From: Spirosoma arboris
Lineage (GTDB): Bacteria; Bacteroidota; Bacteroidia; Cytophagales; Spirosomataceae
DNA length: 64,000 bases
Reading direction: 5' to 3'
Assembly (NCBI RefSeq): GCF_009754945.1
Contig: NZ_WPIN01000013.1
Location: 62,001-126,000, forward strand
Shown: piece after piece, positions 1 to 8,128 of the stretch
Numbering within the stretch: position 1 is the first letter of the stretch
Layout: every line of letters begins with the position of its first letter
The notes under the pieces: model-generated
Databases searched by the model: none
Told to the model about the DNA's origin: nothing
What the model saw: the letters and a program-made list of their open reading frames with translations, nothing else
Position numbers and translations under genes: made by a program

Positions 1-417
1 CTTTGGCTTATCGTCGGTTAGTCTGGCCGTTGCCTGGCGATTCTGTGAAACAACTGATGGATCCACCCGCAGGTAATCATAGATCACGTTGGTTATGTTC
101 TTGAATTCATGCTCCGAAGGCCGATTAAAAGTGGAAAAAACGGTCGTCAGTCGGTTACGAATGAAATCAATGATGGTACCCGAGTCAGTAAAATCACCAG
201 CGCGCTGGTACACTTGCTGAGCGGCATCCTGAGGGTTTTTGATGATAATGGTATCATCATATAAGGCGTTCTCTAGTACCGGTCGACTCTTGCCTTTGCG
301 CAGCTGGATTTCATAGCCATACTGCACAGCCAACTCACCAATGGAGACGTTAGCCCGTAATTCCTGAACTGGGATCAAGTTGGGAAAGCGCTCCTTGAGT
401 TCATCAAACTTTGTCAT
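1..417 (-). CDS. N-terminal part of a plasmid/ICE protein, possibly toprim/primase-like (runs off the window)
   Basis: This is the start of a leftward gene whose 3' end lies outside the window. The visible 139 residues begin MTKFDELKERF and contain YGYEIQLRKGKSRPVLEN and GTIIDFIRNRL. The last stretch resembles the region after the zinc-binding part of DnaG-like or toprim proteins carried by Bacteroidetes mobile elements, but no catalytic toprim motif is in the visible part. It sits 22 bp downstream of the DUF3945-like gene on the same strand, so the two are probably co-transcribed. The open frame and start codon are directly visible; the primase-like identity is inference. Confidence 0.5.
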   Translation of the reverse strand, partial: MTKFDELKERFPNLIPVQELRANVSIGELAVQYGYEIQLRKGKSRPVLENALYDDTIIIKNPQDAAQQVYQRAGDFTDSGTIIDFIRNRLTTVFSTFNRPSEHEFKNITNVIYDYLRVDPSVVSQNRQATARLTDDKPK

Positions 418-439
418 TTTATGTAGTGGTAGGTAAGAA

Positions 440-1372
440 TTAGCTAATCTTTTTAGCCTGCCGCTTTATTGGTTCTCCCGATGTTGGCTCAGGCAGATCT
501 TTGATCGTTTCTAGCTGCTTGTGGGTGGGAATTGTTGTCCCCGCAGTCGTTTCCTGATTGAGGGTTTGATCGGTCTTGGCACCTTCGTTATTGTGGGCAA
601 TCTGCTGATGAAATTGCCGATCAGGTGTTATCTGAACATCTAACCGGTTAACATCAGAAAATTGTAGGGCTTGGCGCGCGGCCGATACAGATACCGTCGC
701 GGTGAACGGTTCCCCCTGTTGATCGAGTAGGCCAGCTAATTGTACCGAATGGCCACTAATCAACTGTAACTGCTGCTCTTTGGTCAGATCAATCCCCAGA
801 AGATTTGTCGGTAGCTGCTCGGTTCGAACCTGCCACAATTCAACCGTATTGGTCTGATCATCCACCCGTAGAAAGGTTGGAACTAAACTACCATTCTCAG
901 CCATCAGTAAAGGCCTCGCCAAAGCGCCCTCCTGCAGGAGTTGATTCCGTTCGTCGGAGCTTAAGCGAATACCGCCGATTTCTTCGGGGATGGTTAGGGA
1001 TTGTAGAATCGGAGTTACCCGAATGTCCGGTCCGGCCTCCGTCATCACAATGCGTAAACTACCTTCCAGTTTCAAATCGGGGGTTAGATAAATAATCAGA
1101 GGTACGGTCTGTTTGCCGGAAAAGAGTGCTTCAGCTACCTGAGGCCAGGCTGATAGCCGCTCGGGACCCCATCCGATCTGTTCCAGATTTTTCTCCAGCT
1201 GCAACTGGTAAGGCTCAAGTTGCTTTCGTAGCACAGCCGATTGCTCCTCAGGGCTTAAAAAATTATCGGTTAAAGCGTATTGCCAGGCCGCTTGTCCCTG
1301 ACTAAGACTGGGAGCAATATTGTCGAGGCCATCTGCTTGTGTACGCGCATAATTGATGGATTCGGCTTCCAT
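440..1372 (-). CDS. DUF3945-type mobile-element protein
   Basis: The predicted product has 310 residues. Around residues 190-245 it carries the pattern GIDLTKEQQLQLISGHSVQL followed by a Gly/Phe-rich strand segment and SAARQALQF, which is typical of DUF3945 (often paired with DUF4099) proteins in Bacteroidetes conjugative elements. The molecular role of this family is not established. No signal peptide or membrane segment is visible. The C-terminus is basic (KRQAKKIS), compatible with nucleic-acid binding. It lies in the leftward mobilization cluster but is separated from the coupling-protein operon by a terminator at about 1.55 kb, so it probably has its own promoter in the AT-rich stretch 1373-1500. 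Confidence 0.6.
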   Translation of the reverse strand: MEAESINYARTQADGLDNIAPSLSQGQAAWQYALTDNFLSPEEQSAVLRKQLEPYQLQLEKNLEQIGWGPERLSAWPQVAEALFSGKQTVPLIIYLTPDLKLEGSLRIVMTEAGPDIRVTPILQSLTIPEEIGGIRLSSDERNQLLQEGALARPLLMAENGSLVPTFLRVDDQTNTVELWQVRTEQLPTNLLGIDLTKEQQLQLISGHSVQLAGLLDQQGEPFTATVSVSAARQALQFSDVNRLDVQITPDRQFHQQIAHNNEGAKTDQTLNQETTAGTTIPTHKQLETIKDLPEPTSGEPIKRQAKKIS

Positions 1373-1544
1373 AAAATGGGCGTTTTGAAGGTTTTAAGAT
1401 TGATATTTTAGTAAAGGTATAAATTATACCTATGGCAAAAATAGAATCTGTAAAATAGTAAGGGGAAAGTTACACTATCTGTAATGGGCTAGTTTTCTTT
1501 TGAATCGTTTCACCAGAAAATGAACCTTATTTTAAACCAACAAG

Positions 1545-1576
1545 ACATAAAAAAACGGGTCATTTTAACCCGTTTT
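1545..1576 (-). terminator. Rho-independent terminator after the HTH/coupling-protein operon
   Basis: Perfect 9-bp arms (AAAACGGGT and ACCCGTTTT) flank a 7-nt loop. On the minus strand the hairpin is followed by a run of T (the A-run at 1548-1554 on the plus strand). It lies just beyond the stop codon of the small HTH gene at 1598. Confidence 0.8.
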
Positions 1577-1597
1577 CGTTGATTGGCTGAAATAACC

Positions 1598-2029
1598 TTA
1601 TAAGCTCAGCAGTTCAGCAGCCTGGGGTAATTCAGTTTCCGAACCGTAAAGGTCTTTATCTTCCAGAGGCTCATACCCTAGCTGGCGCAACTGATTCGTC
1701 AAATCCTCATACCCTTTGTTCAGCAACCGGCTTAACTGGTGAATCTGATTACTGATCTTCAGAAGTTCATTCCCCGATGAAAGCATCATGGGTATTCGGC
1801 TATTGTCCTCAAACAGAATCCAATCCAGGTTATAGCCGTATCCCCGGTAAAATAGAAGTAAGGCAACCAGGGCGTGCGTTGTGCCTCCTAAGCCATTTTC
1901 GAGCCGGTAAACCTTATGTTTTTCCAGTCCGCATTTATCCCCCACATCCTGCGTGTTGAGCTTAGTACCCAGCCGATCGCTGAGGTGTTTCCGTAGGCTG
2001 ACCAGTCGGTCGCTAATTACGTCTGTCAT
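1598..2029 (-). CDS. Small helix-turn-helix (XRE-like) protein
   Basis: The product has 143 residues. Residues 5-60 (LRKHLSDRLGTKLNTQDVGD, then CGLEKHKVYRLENG) read like a lambda-repressor/XRE helix-turn-helix, with a recognition helix followed by YRLENG, as in many phage and plasmid repressors. The C-terminal half is an amphipathic helical segment (around residues 85-120) that could dimerise. Its start overlaps the 3' end of the coupling-protein gene by 17 bp, so the two are translationally linked. A regulator of mobilization or transfer gene expression is a reasonable guess from position; nothing in the sequence proves the target. Confidence 0.6.
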   Translation of the reverse strand: MTDVISDRLVSLRKHLSDRLGTKLNTQDVGDKCGLEKHKVYRLENGLGGTTHALVALLLFYRGYGYNLDWILFEDNSRIPMMLSSGNELLKISNQIHQLSRLLNKGYEDLTNQLRQLGYEPLEDKDLYGSETELPQAAELLSL

Positions 2030-4040
2030 TCGTAGTTTGCAGTTTGGGCGTTTTGGGTAGGAATTTAGTTTTTTCTACGAGTCTGGAAAGTTCCGTCTCG
2101 ACCAATGCCCCGATATCAGCTTTGATCTGTTTGTAATTTTCCAACACACTGTCTTCAGGACTCTGCTGAGCAAAAATAGAAAAGTCCGGTAATTCCTTTG
2201 CTTTTTGTTCTTTCTCAAACTCAGCCACATCAATCGCCAGTCGGGCATGAAACGCTTTTTTATCGCTTTCCTGACCAACGTTATCCGAGAGAACCCCCGC
2301 AAACCAGCCCTGACTGAGCTGAGCCATTTTAGCGGCTGGTACCATCCAGTTCAACTCGGTTGAAAAACCGTGTGTGGTATCCTCCGACTGAACATTGATA
2401 TTTTCTTTTCGCTGCACGTTTTTACCAATCCGGTTCTGCATGGCCTCCGCCGTTTTGTCAAACACTTGCCCCGAAATGATATTACCACAGGTGTTTTTTA
2501 TCGACTCCGCTTCTTTGGTACCATAATCTTTCTCCAACTGCGAAAAGTCCTGCATCCCAATCGTAACAGCTACCCGGTTACTACGTGCCGTTTGGATAAG
2601 CTCACCGATGCCTTTAAAATAAATGGTGGGTAGTTCGTCGACGACGAGTGAGGACGGATGTTGACCCGATTTGTTGATCAGGCTCATAATCCTGTAGTTA
2701 TACAAACCCAATGCCGCTCCGTAGGTATCTTTCACGGTCTGATTGTTGCCTAAACATACGATTTTGGGTTCGTCCGGATCATTTATTTCGAGCGAGAAAT
2801 CATGCGCGCTCATCGTCCAGTAAAGCGCCGGGCTGGCCACCCTGGCTAATGCGATCTGCGCGGTTGATATCTGGCCTTCCAACTGATCGACCGCCCCCCC
2901 TTGTGCTGCCGACGCAAACGGAACTGTCAGGGTGGCCAGGTCAGGATGGTCCATCAGAATGGGGATGATTTCCCGGTAGTTGCGCGTAGCCAGCTCGATC
3001 AGGTGCGGAAATGTGCAGTACTGGCCCTGATCATAGGTGCGCAGATACCAGATCAGCGTAGCCACGTAGTTGATGGGGGATTCAACAAAGTACTCCCCTT
3101 GCCGCTCGACCCACTTTCGGTTGAGATTCATCAGCATCATACGAGCGGTTTCAACCGCATGCGATATCGTGGGTATATAGCCGGGATGGATTGGATTGCT
3201 GCGGTGCGACTTTCGGGGATCATCAAAATTGATGCAATAGAATCTCATCTTTTTAGGGAGCACCTTTCTGTGCTTAATCATCGCATTATAGGTGACCATG
3301 GTAAGCGACGGGTATTTGAAATCATAGACGTACATCGACAGCCCTTTCTCGATGTGCTGCCGGATGACCGAATGAATAACCCCATAGGTTTTACCGGATC
3401 CGGGCGATCCCATCAGCAGCAAGGCCCGGAAGGCCGCTGATATATTGAGCCAGCCTTTTCGCTTTCCCTCAAATTCGTACTCAGTTGGAATGTTAACCGA
3501 ATAAGGATTCGTTAGTAACCTTTCTTCCTGGGGAAAGGTCTCATTGGCTTTGTTGAATTTATCCTTTCCCAGCGTCGAGCCTAATAACCGGTTAATGCCC
3601 TGCGTCCCTTTGAGCAGGTAAAGCACTCCAACTATGGTCGTTACCAGGTAGACAATACTGAGTGTAGGTACATCCAGCCGCCGAAGGATCCAGTCACTAT
3701 TTTCCCGAAGCAGAAACGTAGAGCCGATGTAAAGCAGAATGCCAAAAAGTATCGTTTTAACAACCTGGCTGACCTGTAGCGTAGCGGACTTGACGCCACG
3801 ACTGCTAATTCCGTAGCCGCCAATGCACAAACCAGCTGCCATCTTACACGGCCACGGACTTCCGAACAAAGTAGGATTAGCGGCAAATTTTCCAATAATG
3901 GTATCGACTAAGGGATTGGATACGCCAAGCTCCACAAAGAAATTATGCAGCTCTACGTACAAATGGATGGCTAAGGCACCTAACCCAAACCATAGTACGA
4001 TTTCGGCATTGTGATTGAGTTGTTTTCGGTCTTCTCTCAT
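2013..4040 (-). CDS. Type IV coupling protein, TraG/TraD/VirD4 family
   Basis: This 675-residue ATPase would recruit the relaxase-DNA complex to the conjugation channel at the inner membrane. Hydrophobic segments occur near residues 13-32, 65-80, 93-111 and 126-143. The Walker A motif GSPGSGKT is at 211-218, and the Walker B-like VVDELPTIYF is near 465, followed by IQTARSNRVAVTIGMQD, the usual motif downstream of Walker B in VirD4 proteins. Length and architecture fit Bacteroidetes coupling proteins (TraG_N/YWSF-type). It sits 34 bp downstream of the relaxase gene on the same strand, which is the normal mobilization order. I see no defect in the motifs. Confidence 0.9.
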   Translation of the reverse strand: MREDRKQLNHNAEIVLWFGLGALAIHLYVELHNFFVELGVSNPLVDTIIGKFAANPTLFGSPWPCKMAAGLCIGGYGISSRGVKSATLQVSQVVKTILFGILLYIGSTFLLRENSDWILRRLDVPTLSIVYLVTTIVGVLYLLKGTQGINRLLGSTLGKDKFNKANETFPQEERLLTNPYSVNIPTEYEFEGKRKGWLNISAAFRALLLMGSPGSGKTYGVIHSVIRQHIEKGLSMYVYDFKYPSLTMVTYNAMIKHRKVLPKKMRFYCINFDDPRKSHRSNPIHPGYIPTISHAVETARMMLMNLNRKWVERQGEYFVESPINYVATLIWYLRTYDQGQYCTFPHLIELATRNYREIIPILMDHPDLATLTVPFASAAQGGAVDQLEGQISTAQIALARVASPALYWTMSAHDFSLEINDPDEPKIVCLGNNQTVKDTYGAALGLYNYRIMSLINKSGQHPSSLVVDELPTIYFKGIGELIQTARSNRVAVTIGMQDFSQLEKDYGTKEAESIKNTCGNIISGQVFDKTAEAMQNRIGKNVQRKENINVQSEDTTHGFSTELNWMVPAAKMAQLSQGWFAGVLSDNVGQESDKKAFHARLAIDVAEFEKEQKAKELPDFSIFAQQSPEDSVLENYKQIKADIGALVETELSRLVEKTKFLPKTPKLQTTNDRRN

Positions 4041-4074
4041 TGGATTGACGAGTAAATGTTAATATTAGGTCCAT

Positions 4075-5361
4075 TCAGGATAATCGGGGTTTGTGGGCTC
4101 GTTTAAGCATTTTCTTTAATTCATATTCACTGGTTTGCTCATCACCACCTCTGCCGATGGCGTTCAGCAACTGCCGTATTAATTCTACATTTTGCATGGA
4201 TTCCTGGTCTTGAATTTGATTGGTTGGCGTGCTGGTAAAATCGGTTTCCTCCGGCTTGGGAGTAAGCTTAGGGGTAAGTTTAGGAGTGAGTTCGGAGTCA
4301 GTCTCACGGATATTGGGAGGCCTGTATGTTTCCCCCAGCGAAGCTTTTAAAGCCCCTGCGGTAAATTGCTTTCCTAATTCACTACCGGTGTATATGGCTC
4401 GCTGCTGAACATCGATAAATGAGATACCAAACAGGATACCATCTTTACCCACATGGGGAAGTACTTCAACGCCAGCTTTGGAGAGATTCTGTTGAAAGCT
4501 ATCCCATGATCGACTTTCGTTCAGCAGGGGTTCGGTTTTGGCCCTGAGCCTCGCAACCCGGTCCCCTTTCACTTTCTTACCGACTTTCATTCGACGGTTA
4601 ACCGTGTCCATAGTTGGCTGATAGGGGAGGCTACTGGCTTTAAATGCAGTTCCCTGGGTGATTTTATGGCTGTCGATGGCTGAATACACCAGACCAGGAC
4701 TTTTACCCTTCAGCTTTACTTCTGTGGCTTTGACGTTGTAGATACTGAGCAGCTGGTTGAACTGCGAAAAGCTACTGAAGGTAAAGTCCCTCAAAATACC
4801 ATTGACTATGGTAGATACATCCCGTTTTAGGTCCCCCCTCCCATAGTCAATCGGCTCAAGTTTGGTCCGCTCTGGACGCAACGCTGTCCGTTCTGCGATT
4901 TGTAAGCCAAATTCGATTTCGATGGACTGACGGAGTTTATTCGACCGCTCCCGTTCAAAGTTGTCAGGTAATTTTTTGCCCGTATCGTCGACCCGGACCG
5001 AAACGATATGAATATGGGTATGGTCCGTGTCGTAATGCTGATAAACAACGTAAGGCTGCCGGTCGTAACCCATACCAGCCATATACCGGTCAGCAATCGC
5101 GAGCAGATCGTCTTCAGATGGATTTTCGCCTGGCGCAAACGAGAGACTCACGTGAAAGGTTGGCTTTTTGATCAGCTCATTTCCCGCAGCTTGGTCTTCC
5201 AGCTGTTCGGCAATGGTCGACAACCTTAATTCCTGCACATTCTGATTAATGCCTTCGTAATTGCGGACGGCTAACCGTTGTGCTTCACCTCTCCCAACTT
5301 TCTCCTCGTTGTAATAAACGGCACCGGTGGGACTTGCTCCGCTACTAATTCGTGCCACCAT
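4075..5361 (-). CDS. Relaxase / mobilization nuclease
   Basis: The product has 428 residues. Its N-terminus (MVARISSGASPTGAVYYNEE) and the metal-binding histidine motif DTDHTHIHIV (residues 111-120, His114, His116, His118) identify the relaxase/MobA-VirD2 family (PF03432-like), which nicks one strand at oriT and stays covalently attached to it. The candidate nucleophile is a Tyr near the N-terminus (Tyr16, Tyr17 or Tyr35); the sequence alone does not decide which. The C-terminal tail holds a threefold LTPK repeat near residues 355-370 and charged low-complexity sequence, probably a linker. It is preceded by a MobC-like gene 7 bp upstream and followed by the coupling protein. Confidence 0.9.
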   Translation of the reverse strand: MVARISSGASPTGAVYYNEEKVGRGEAQRLAVRNYEGINQNVQELRLSTIAEQLEDQAAGNELIKKPTFHVSLSFAPGENPSEDDLLAIADRYMAGMGYDRQPYVVYQHYDTDHTHIHIVSVRVDDTGKKLPDNFERERSNKLRQSIEIEFGLQIAERTALRPERTKLEPIDYGRGDLKRDVSTIVNGILRDFTFSSFSQFNQLLSIYNVKATEVKLKGKSPGLVYSAIDSHKITQGTAFKASSLPYQPTMDTVNRRMKVGKKVKGDRVARLRAKTEPLLNESRSWDSFQQNLSKAGVEVLPHVGKDGILFGISFIDVQQRAIYTGSELGKQFTAGALKASLGETYRPPNIRETDSELTPKLTPKLTPKPEETDFTSTPTNQIQDQESMQNVELIRQLLNAIGRGGDEQTSEYELKKMLKRAHKPRLS

Positions 5362-5368
5362 TTGCCTT

Positions 5369-5788
5369 CTATTTAAAGGGGTCTTCCTGACTAAGTAAAA
5401 CTATTAATCGCCCAAATTCCGAATCGAAGCCATTCACCCTTTGCACCATTTTTTCCACTTCACGCTGGAGATTCTGGTAGTCTGTGGTACTATTGATTCG
5501 CTTCCTCGATTGATTGATACTGACACCAATTCGTAATAGATCAGCTCTCATTTCCCGCAATAGTGACAAGGCTGACTCCTGATAGGTACTATGTTGAGGC
5601 TTCATTCGCATGGGTTTATCTAGGCAAATTGTGCGAATAAACTTGGATAAATCAGCTGATTTTGTGGTTGCTTTACGATCCATTAGGCGGATGAATTCCT
5701 GCTCATTAAAGAGCACTTTAACCGCTCGCGTTTTCGATTCTGATGACTGTTTCTTGGGCGCTCCTCCCTTGTTTATTTTAGTTTCCAT
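5369..5788 (-). CDS. MobC-like relaxosome accessory protein (ribbon-helix-helix)
   Basis: I choose the ATG at 5788 (METKINKGGAPKK) over a start 66 bp further upstream, because the longer form would be encoded through one arm of the 76-bp palindrome and its extra residues look non-conserved. The 139-residue product has a basic N-terminus, then KTRAVKVLFNEQEFIRL and a helical pair ending in SKFIRTICLDKP. This is the layout of MobC/BmgB-type plasmid mobilization proteins, which bind oriT and help the relaxase nick. A C-terminal helix (residues 95-130) may mediate oligomerisation. Its position directly before the relaxase supports the role. Confidence 0.75.
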   Translation of the reverse strand: METKINKGGAPKKQSSESKTRAVKVLFNEQEFIRLMDRKATTKSADLSKFIRTICLDKPMRMKPQHSTYQESALSLLREMRADLLRIGVSINQSRKRINSTTDYQNLQREVEKMVQRVNGFDSEFGRLIVLLSQEDPFK

Positions 5789-5831
5789 AAGGTTATTGGT
5801 TATTTCTGACCGACTTTGAATACTTCTCAAC

Positions 5832-5907
5832 TCCTGCTTGCACGGCGATAGCAAGATGTGTTTTTATGGCCATAAAAACACATCTTGCTATCGCCGTGCA
5901 AGCAGGA
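5832..5907. repeat. Perfect 76-bp palindrome without spacer; candidate oriT/hairpin site
   Basis: Two 38-bp arms are exact reverse complements meeting between 5869 and 5870 (centre TTTTTATGGCCATAAAAA). The site lies directly upstream of the MobC-like start and in the divergent region between the mobilization genes and parA, where an oriT or a regulatory cruciform would be expected. Function is inferred from location; an assembly foldback artefact is possible but there is no further inverted sequence outside the arms. Confidence 0.85.
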
Positions 5908-5936
5908 TAATAGCCGAGTAATTCTATGTTATTGAC

Positions 5937-6189
5937 GTGACAAGGTGATTCGTCATTCAGATAACTAGGTGACCAATCTTCCTGGAGACTTGTCTCTTAC
6001 CAACCACATTCTAAAGATCTAATAAAGTGACTCGTCTTATCTGCACGTATGCCCATAATCGCCTTGTCACGTCGTCACTTAATCTCCTAGTTATTTGGTC
6101 TCTTACATGACTTGTCTTAATGATGATTATACTATACACAATTGCGATGATGTGACAAAGAGACTAATCGCATAAGTGATTTGTCACTC
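5937..6189. repeat. Cluster of TGAC/TTGTC iteron-like repeats
   Basis: At least seven related elements occur in about 250 bp, on both strands: GTGACAAGG (5937), GAGACTTGTCTC (about 5986), GTGACTCGTCTT (about 6027), CCTTGTCACGTCGTCAC (about 6062), ATGACTTGTCTT (about 6108), GTGACAAAG (about 6152) and GTGATTTGTCAC (about 6176). AACTAGG and GACCAA also occur twice, in opposite orientations. Such a cluster next to parA suggests a partition centromere or protein-binding control region; iterons of a replication origin are the alternative, although no Rep gene is seen. Confidence 0.55.
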
Positions 6190-6209
6190 ACGTGCGTGAT
6201 CACGCACGT
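6190..6209. promoter_or_regulatory. 20-bp perfect palindrome upstream of parA
   Basis: ACGTGCGTGA and TCACGCACGT form an exact palindrome 61 bp before the parA start codon. The position suits an operator for autoregulation by ParA, its partner or another regulator. Confidence 0.55.
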
Positions 6210-6270
6210 TACATTTGGTATTTTAATTTTTTTCGTTTTGCTTTAGGGCATTAATCAAATAAGATAATTC

Positions 6271-7047
6271 ATGACCTCTTCAAATTCGCAGTTTCAAACT
6301 GAGACTACTGACGGGGCTCTAGGCTCACCTGCTGTTATTGCATTTGCTACCCAAAAAGGAGGTATGGGCAAAACCACACTTTCCGTTTTAGTTGCTTCCT
6401 GGCTTCATTACAAGCGAAGAATAAAGGTGGCTATACTAGATGTTGACGGTGCTCAGCTATCTGTCTACAATCAGCGCATTCGGGAGAGCCAGCAGATTCA
6501 GGACGATTCGCACGCCAGTGCTAAATTGGAAGAGCAGAACATTGAGCCCTACCCAATTCTTTCCGGCAATCCTGCCGATGTTCCTGAGCTACTGGCTGAT
6601 ATGCCTGAGGGAATACAGGTGGTATTTATCGATATGCCCGGTAACATCGATGTAGCTGGCTACGAAACGGCTCTCAAGACTGTGGACTACCTGATCGTGC
6701 CAATGGAAACCTCTGAGTATTCCGTAACCACAGGCATCAACTACCTGAATGCAATTCAGGAAATTAACCTGCTTCCCGTTGAGCGCTGTCGAATCGTTTG
6801 GAACAAATACAAGCCTTCACGAGATGGCGAATTAGCAGATCTGCTGGAGGAGCGTTTTAAAACCATTGGCCTGGAATGTCTGAAGAGCCGCATACCGCAG
6901 CGAGATTCCTATCAGGACTCGGCAAACCGGTCGACGCTATTCCCCATGCCTGTTAACTACCTACGTAACAGTGGCCTCAAGGATCTATTTCCTGAAATCG
7001 AAATGCTCCTAAACTTAACAGCAAAACCGATCAGCGATGAAGAATGA
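6271..7047 (+). CDS. parA: ParA/Soj-family ATPase (Bacteroidetes TraA type)
   Basis: The product has 258 residues. The deviant Walker A KGGMGKTT (residues 29-36, signature Lys29) and the Walker B-like VVFIDMPGN define the ParA/MinD superfamily of DNA-segregation ATPases. Such proteins move plasmid DNA together with a centromere-binding partner; in Bacteroides conjugative elements the same family is called TraA and heads the transfer region. The next gene overlaps by 11 bp and may be the partner. The upstream 360 bp with repeats and a 20-bp palindrome is a plausible centromere and operator. Whether it acts in partition or in transfer regulation cannot be told from sequence. Confidence 0.85.
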   Translation: MTSSNSQFQTETTDGALGSPAVIAFATQKGGMGKTTLSVLVASWLHYKRRIKVAILDVDGAQLSVYNQRIRESQQIQDDSHASAKLEEQNIEPYPILSGNPADVPELLADMPEGIQVVFIDMPGNIDVAGYETALKTVDYLIVPMETSEYSVTTGINYLNAIQEINLLPVERCRIVWNKYKPSRDGELADLLEERFKTIGLECLKSRIPQRDSYQDSANRSTLFPMPVNYLRNSGLKDLFPEIEMLLNLTAKPISDEE

Positions 7048-7492
7048 GAATAAACGCCTGAGCGATGTAACCCGTCAGAACTCAACCGATCGGGTCAATA
7101 AGTTCGCCAACTCGTTAATGCCAATGGCGCCCAAACCAAAGGTTGATCAACCGAAGGAGGAAGCAACTGCATCGCCGGTTGAGTCAACACCGGAACATGA
7201 GCCTATTCAACCTACGCAAGTTGCTCTGGGTAGCGAACCGCCTAAAGCGCTCGTAAAAGCGGAAAGAGTCCGTAAAACGGTAAGCTTTTCAGTCGACGAT
7301 GTGGTAAGCATAGCTACGAAAGAAGGGGATGTATTCAACAAGATGGTCCGGATTACCGATGATCATCACGAACTGCTTCGAGAGCTTTCTTATAAATACC
7401 GTAAGAACATGAATACCATTGTCCGCAATTTGATTGACCTGTTGGATCAGGCTTATCAAAAAGAAAAGAAAGGAGGGGAGGGCCATGCTTAA
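7037..7492 (+). CDS. Putative ParA partner, TraB/DUF3408-like DNA-binding protein
   Basis: The product has 151 residues. A charged, Pro/Glu-rich N-terminal two-thirds (residues 1-80) looks disordered. The C-terminal part, RKTVSFSVDD followed by ITDDHHELLRELSYKYRKNM and a final helix, has the strand-helix-helix pattern of ribbon-helix-helix proteins and of DUF3408 proteins that follow ParA/TraA in Bacteroidetes elements. The start overlaps the parA stop by 11 bp, so the two are translationally coupled. The role as centromere- or operator-binding partner is inferred from gene order. Confidence 0.6.
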   Translation: MKNENKRLSDVTRQNSTDRVNKFANSLMPMAPKPKVDQPKEEATASPVESTPEHEPIQPTQVALGSEPPKALVKAERVRKTVSFSVDDVVSIATKEGDVFNKMVRITDDHHELLRELSYKYRKNMNTIVRNLIDLLDQAYQKEKKGGEGHA

Positions 7493-8018
7493 TCAGTACA
7501 CCTGGTGGGACTTTGCCAAAGTGGTTGGAGTCGCCGTTGTCGTTTACTACATCTACGTATTTTGGAAGTATTACCGGGAAGATATCCGGGAGTGGATCGC
7601 CAATCGGGGGACCAAACCCGCTAAATCCGATTCGGGCGCAGTGGAGGAAGAGGATAGCTCAGGACTATATTCCGTAAAAAACTACGAGAATAGACCCTAT
7701 GAAACCCTACAAATGAATCCGGCGACTGCGCCTGATGAAGTATTTCCGTCAACAAGCAGCTTGAATGAAACCGAACTAACTGGAATAGCCATTTACCAGG
7801 ATGCTGAATTTACCCTTCCCCTTCAGGGCACGGTTCAACGTTCGACTGAACGTTCATTATCCGAACTGTTGAACACAGCACAGCGCATAATGCTTACTGA
7901 AACAGGTAAGCTTTCCTCAAAAGACCCCAGTGATACCGAAGCGGATAAGCTGGCCACCGTTATCAATCAGCAAAAGGAGAGCAAGGGCCTATTGACCGGT
8001 ATCCCGTTCACTCGTTAA
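7485..8018 (+). CDS. Membrane-anchored protein of the parA operon, function unknown
   Basis: I use the ATG at 7485 (MLNQYTWWDFAKVV), preceded by a purine-rich AGGAGGGGAGG that resembles a Shine-Dalgarno sequence; an upstream in-frame start inside the previous gene would add a non-conserved basic leader. The 177-residue product has one N-terminal membrane segment (about residues 9-25) and a hydrophilic, acidic C-terminal region facing the cytoplasm or periplasm. It overlaps the previous gene by 8 bp and is followed by a strong terminator. Bacteroidetes elements carry TraC/TraD proteins at this position, but I do not recognise a defining motif. Confidence 0.6.
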   Translation: MLNQYTWWDFAKVVGVAVVVYYIYVFWKYYREDIREWIANRGTKPAKSDSGAVEEEDSSGLYSVKNYENRPYETLQMNPATAPDEVFPSTSSLNETELTGIAIYQDAEFTLPLQGTVQRSTERSLSELLNTAQRIMLTETGKLSSKDPSDTEADKLATVINQQKESKGLLTGIPFTR

Positions 8019-8101
8019 GTAAGATGTCAAAGAACATTGGTTACCGCGTCAACATGTCGTACTGATAGGTACGTTTCTTTCATGCTATAGAGCACTATTA
8101 G

Positions 8102-8128
8102 GGTCAGACACTCCGTCTGGCCTTTTTT
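8102..8128 (+). terminator. Rho-independent terminator after the parA operon
   Basis: The stem GGTCAGAC/GTCTGGCC (one G-U pair) has a 5-nt loop and is followed by six T. It lies 84 bp after the stop codon at 8018 and separates the parA operon from the tra operon. Confidence 0.85.

Noticed and set aside
805..1095. Plus-strand open frame opposite the DUF3945-like gene
   Set aside because: Shadow of the minus-strand gene; no recognisable domains and no promoter or operon context.
2901..3440. 179-codon frame on the plus strand inside the coupling-protein gene
   Set aside because: Long, but it is antisense to a well-conserved ATPase with intact motifs; the composition is as expected for an antisense shadow.
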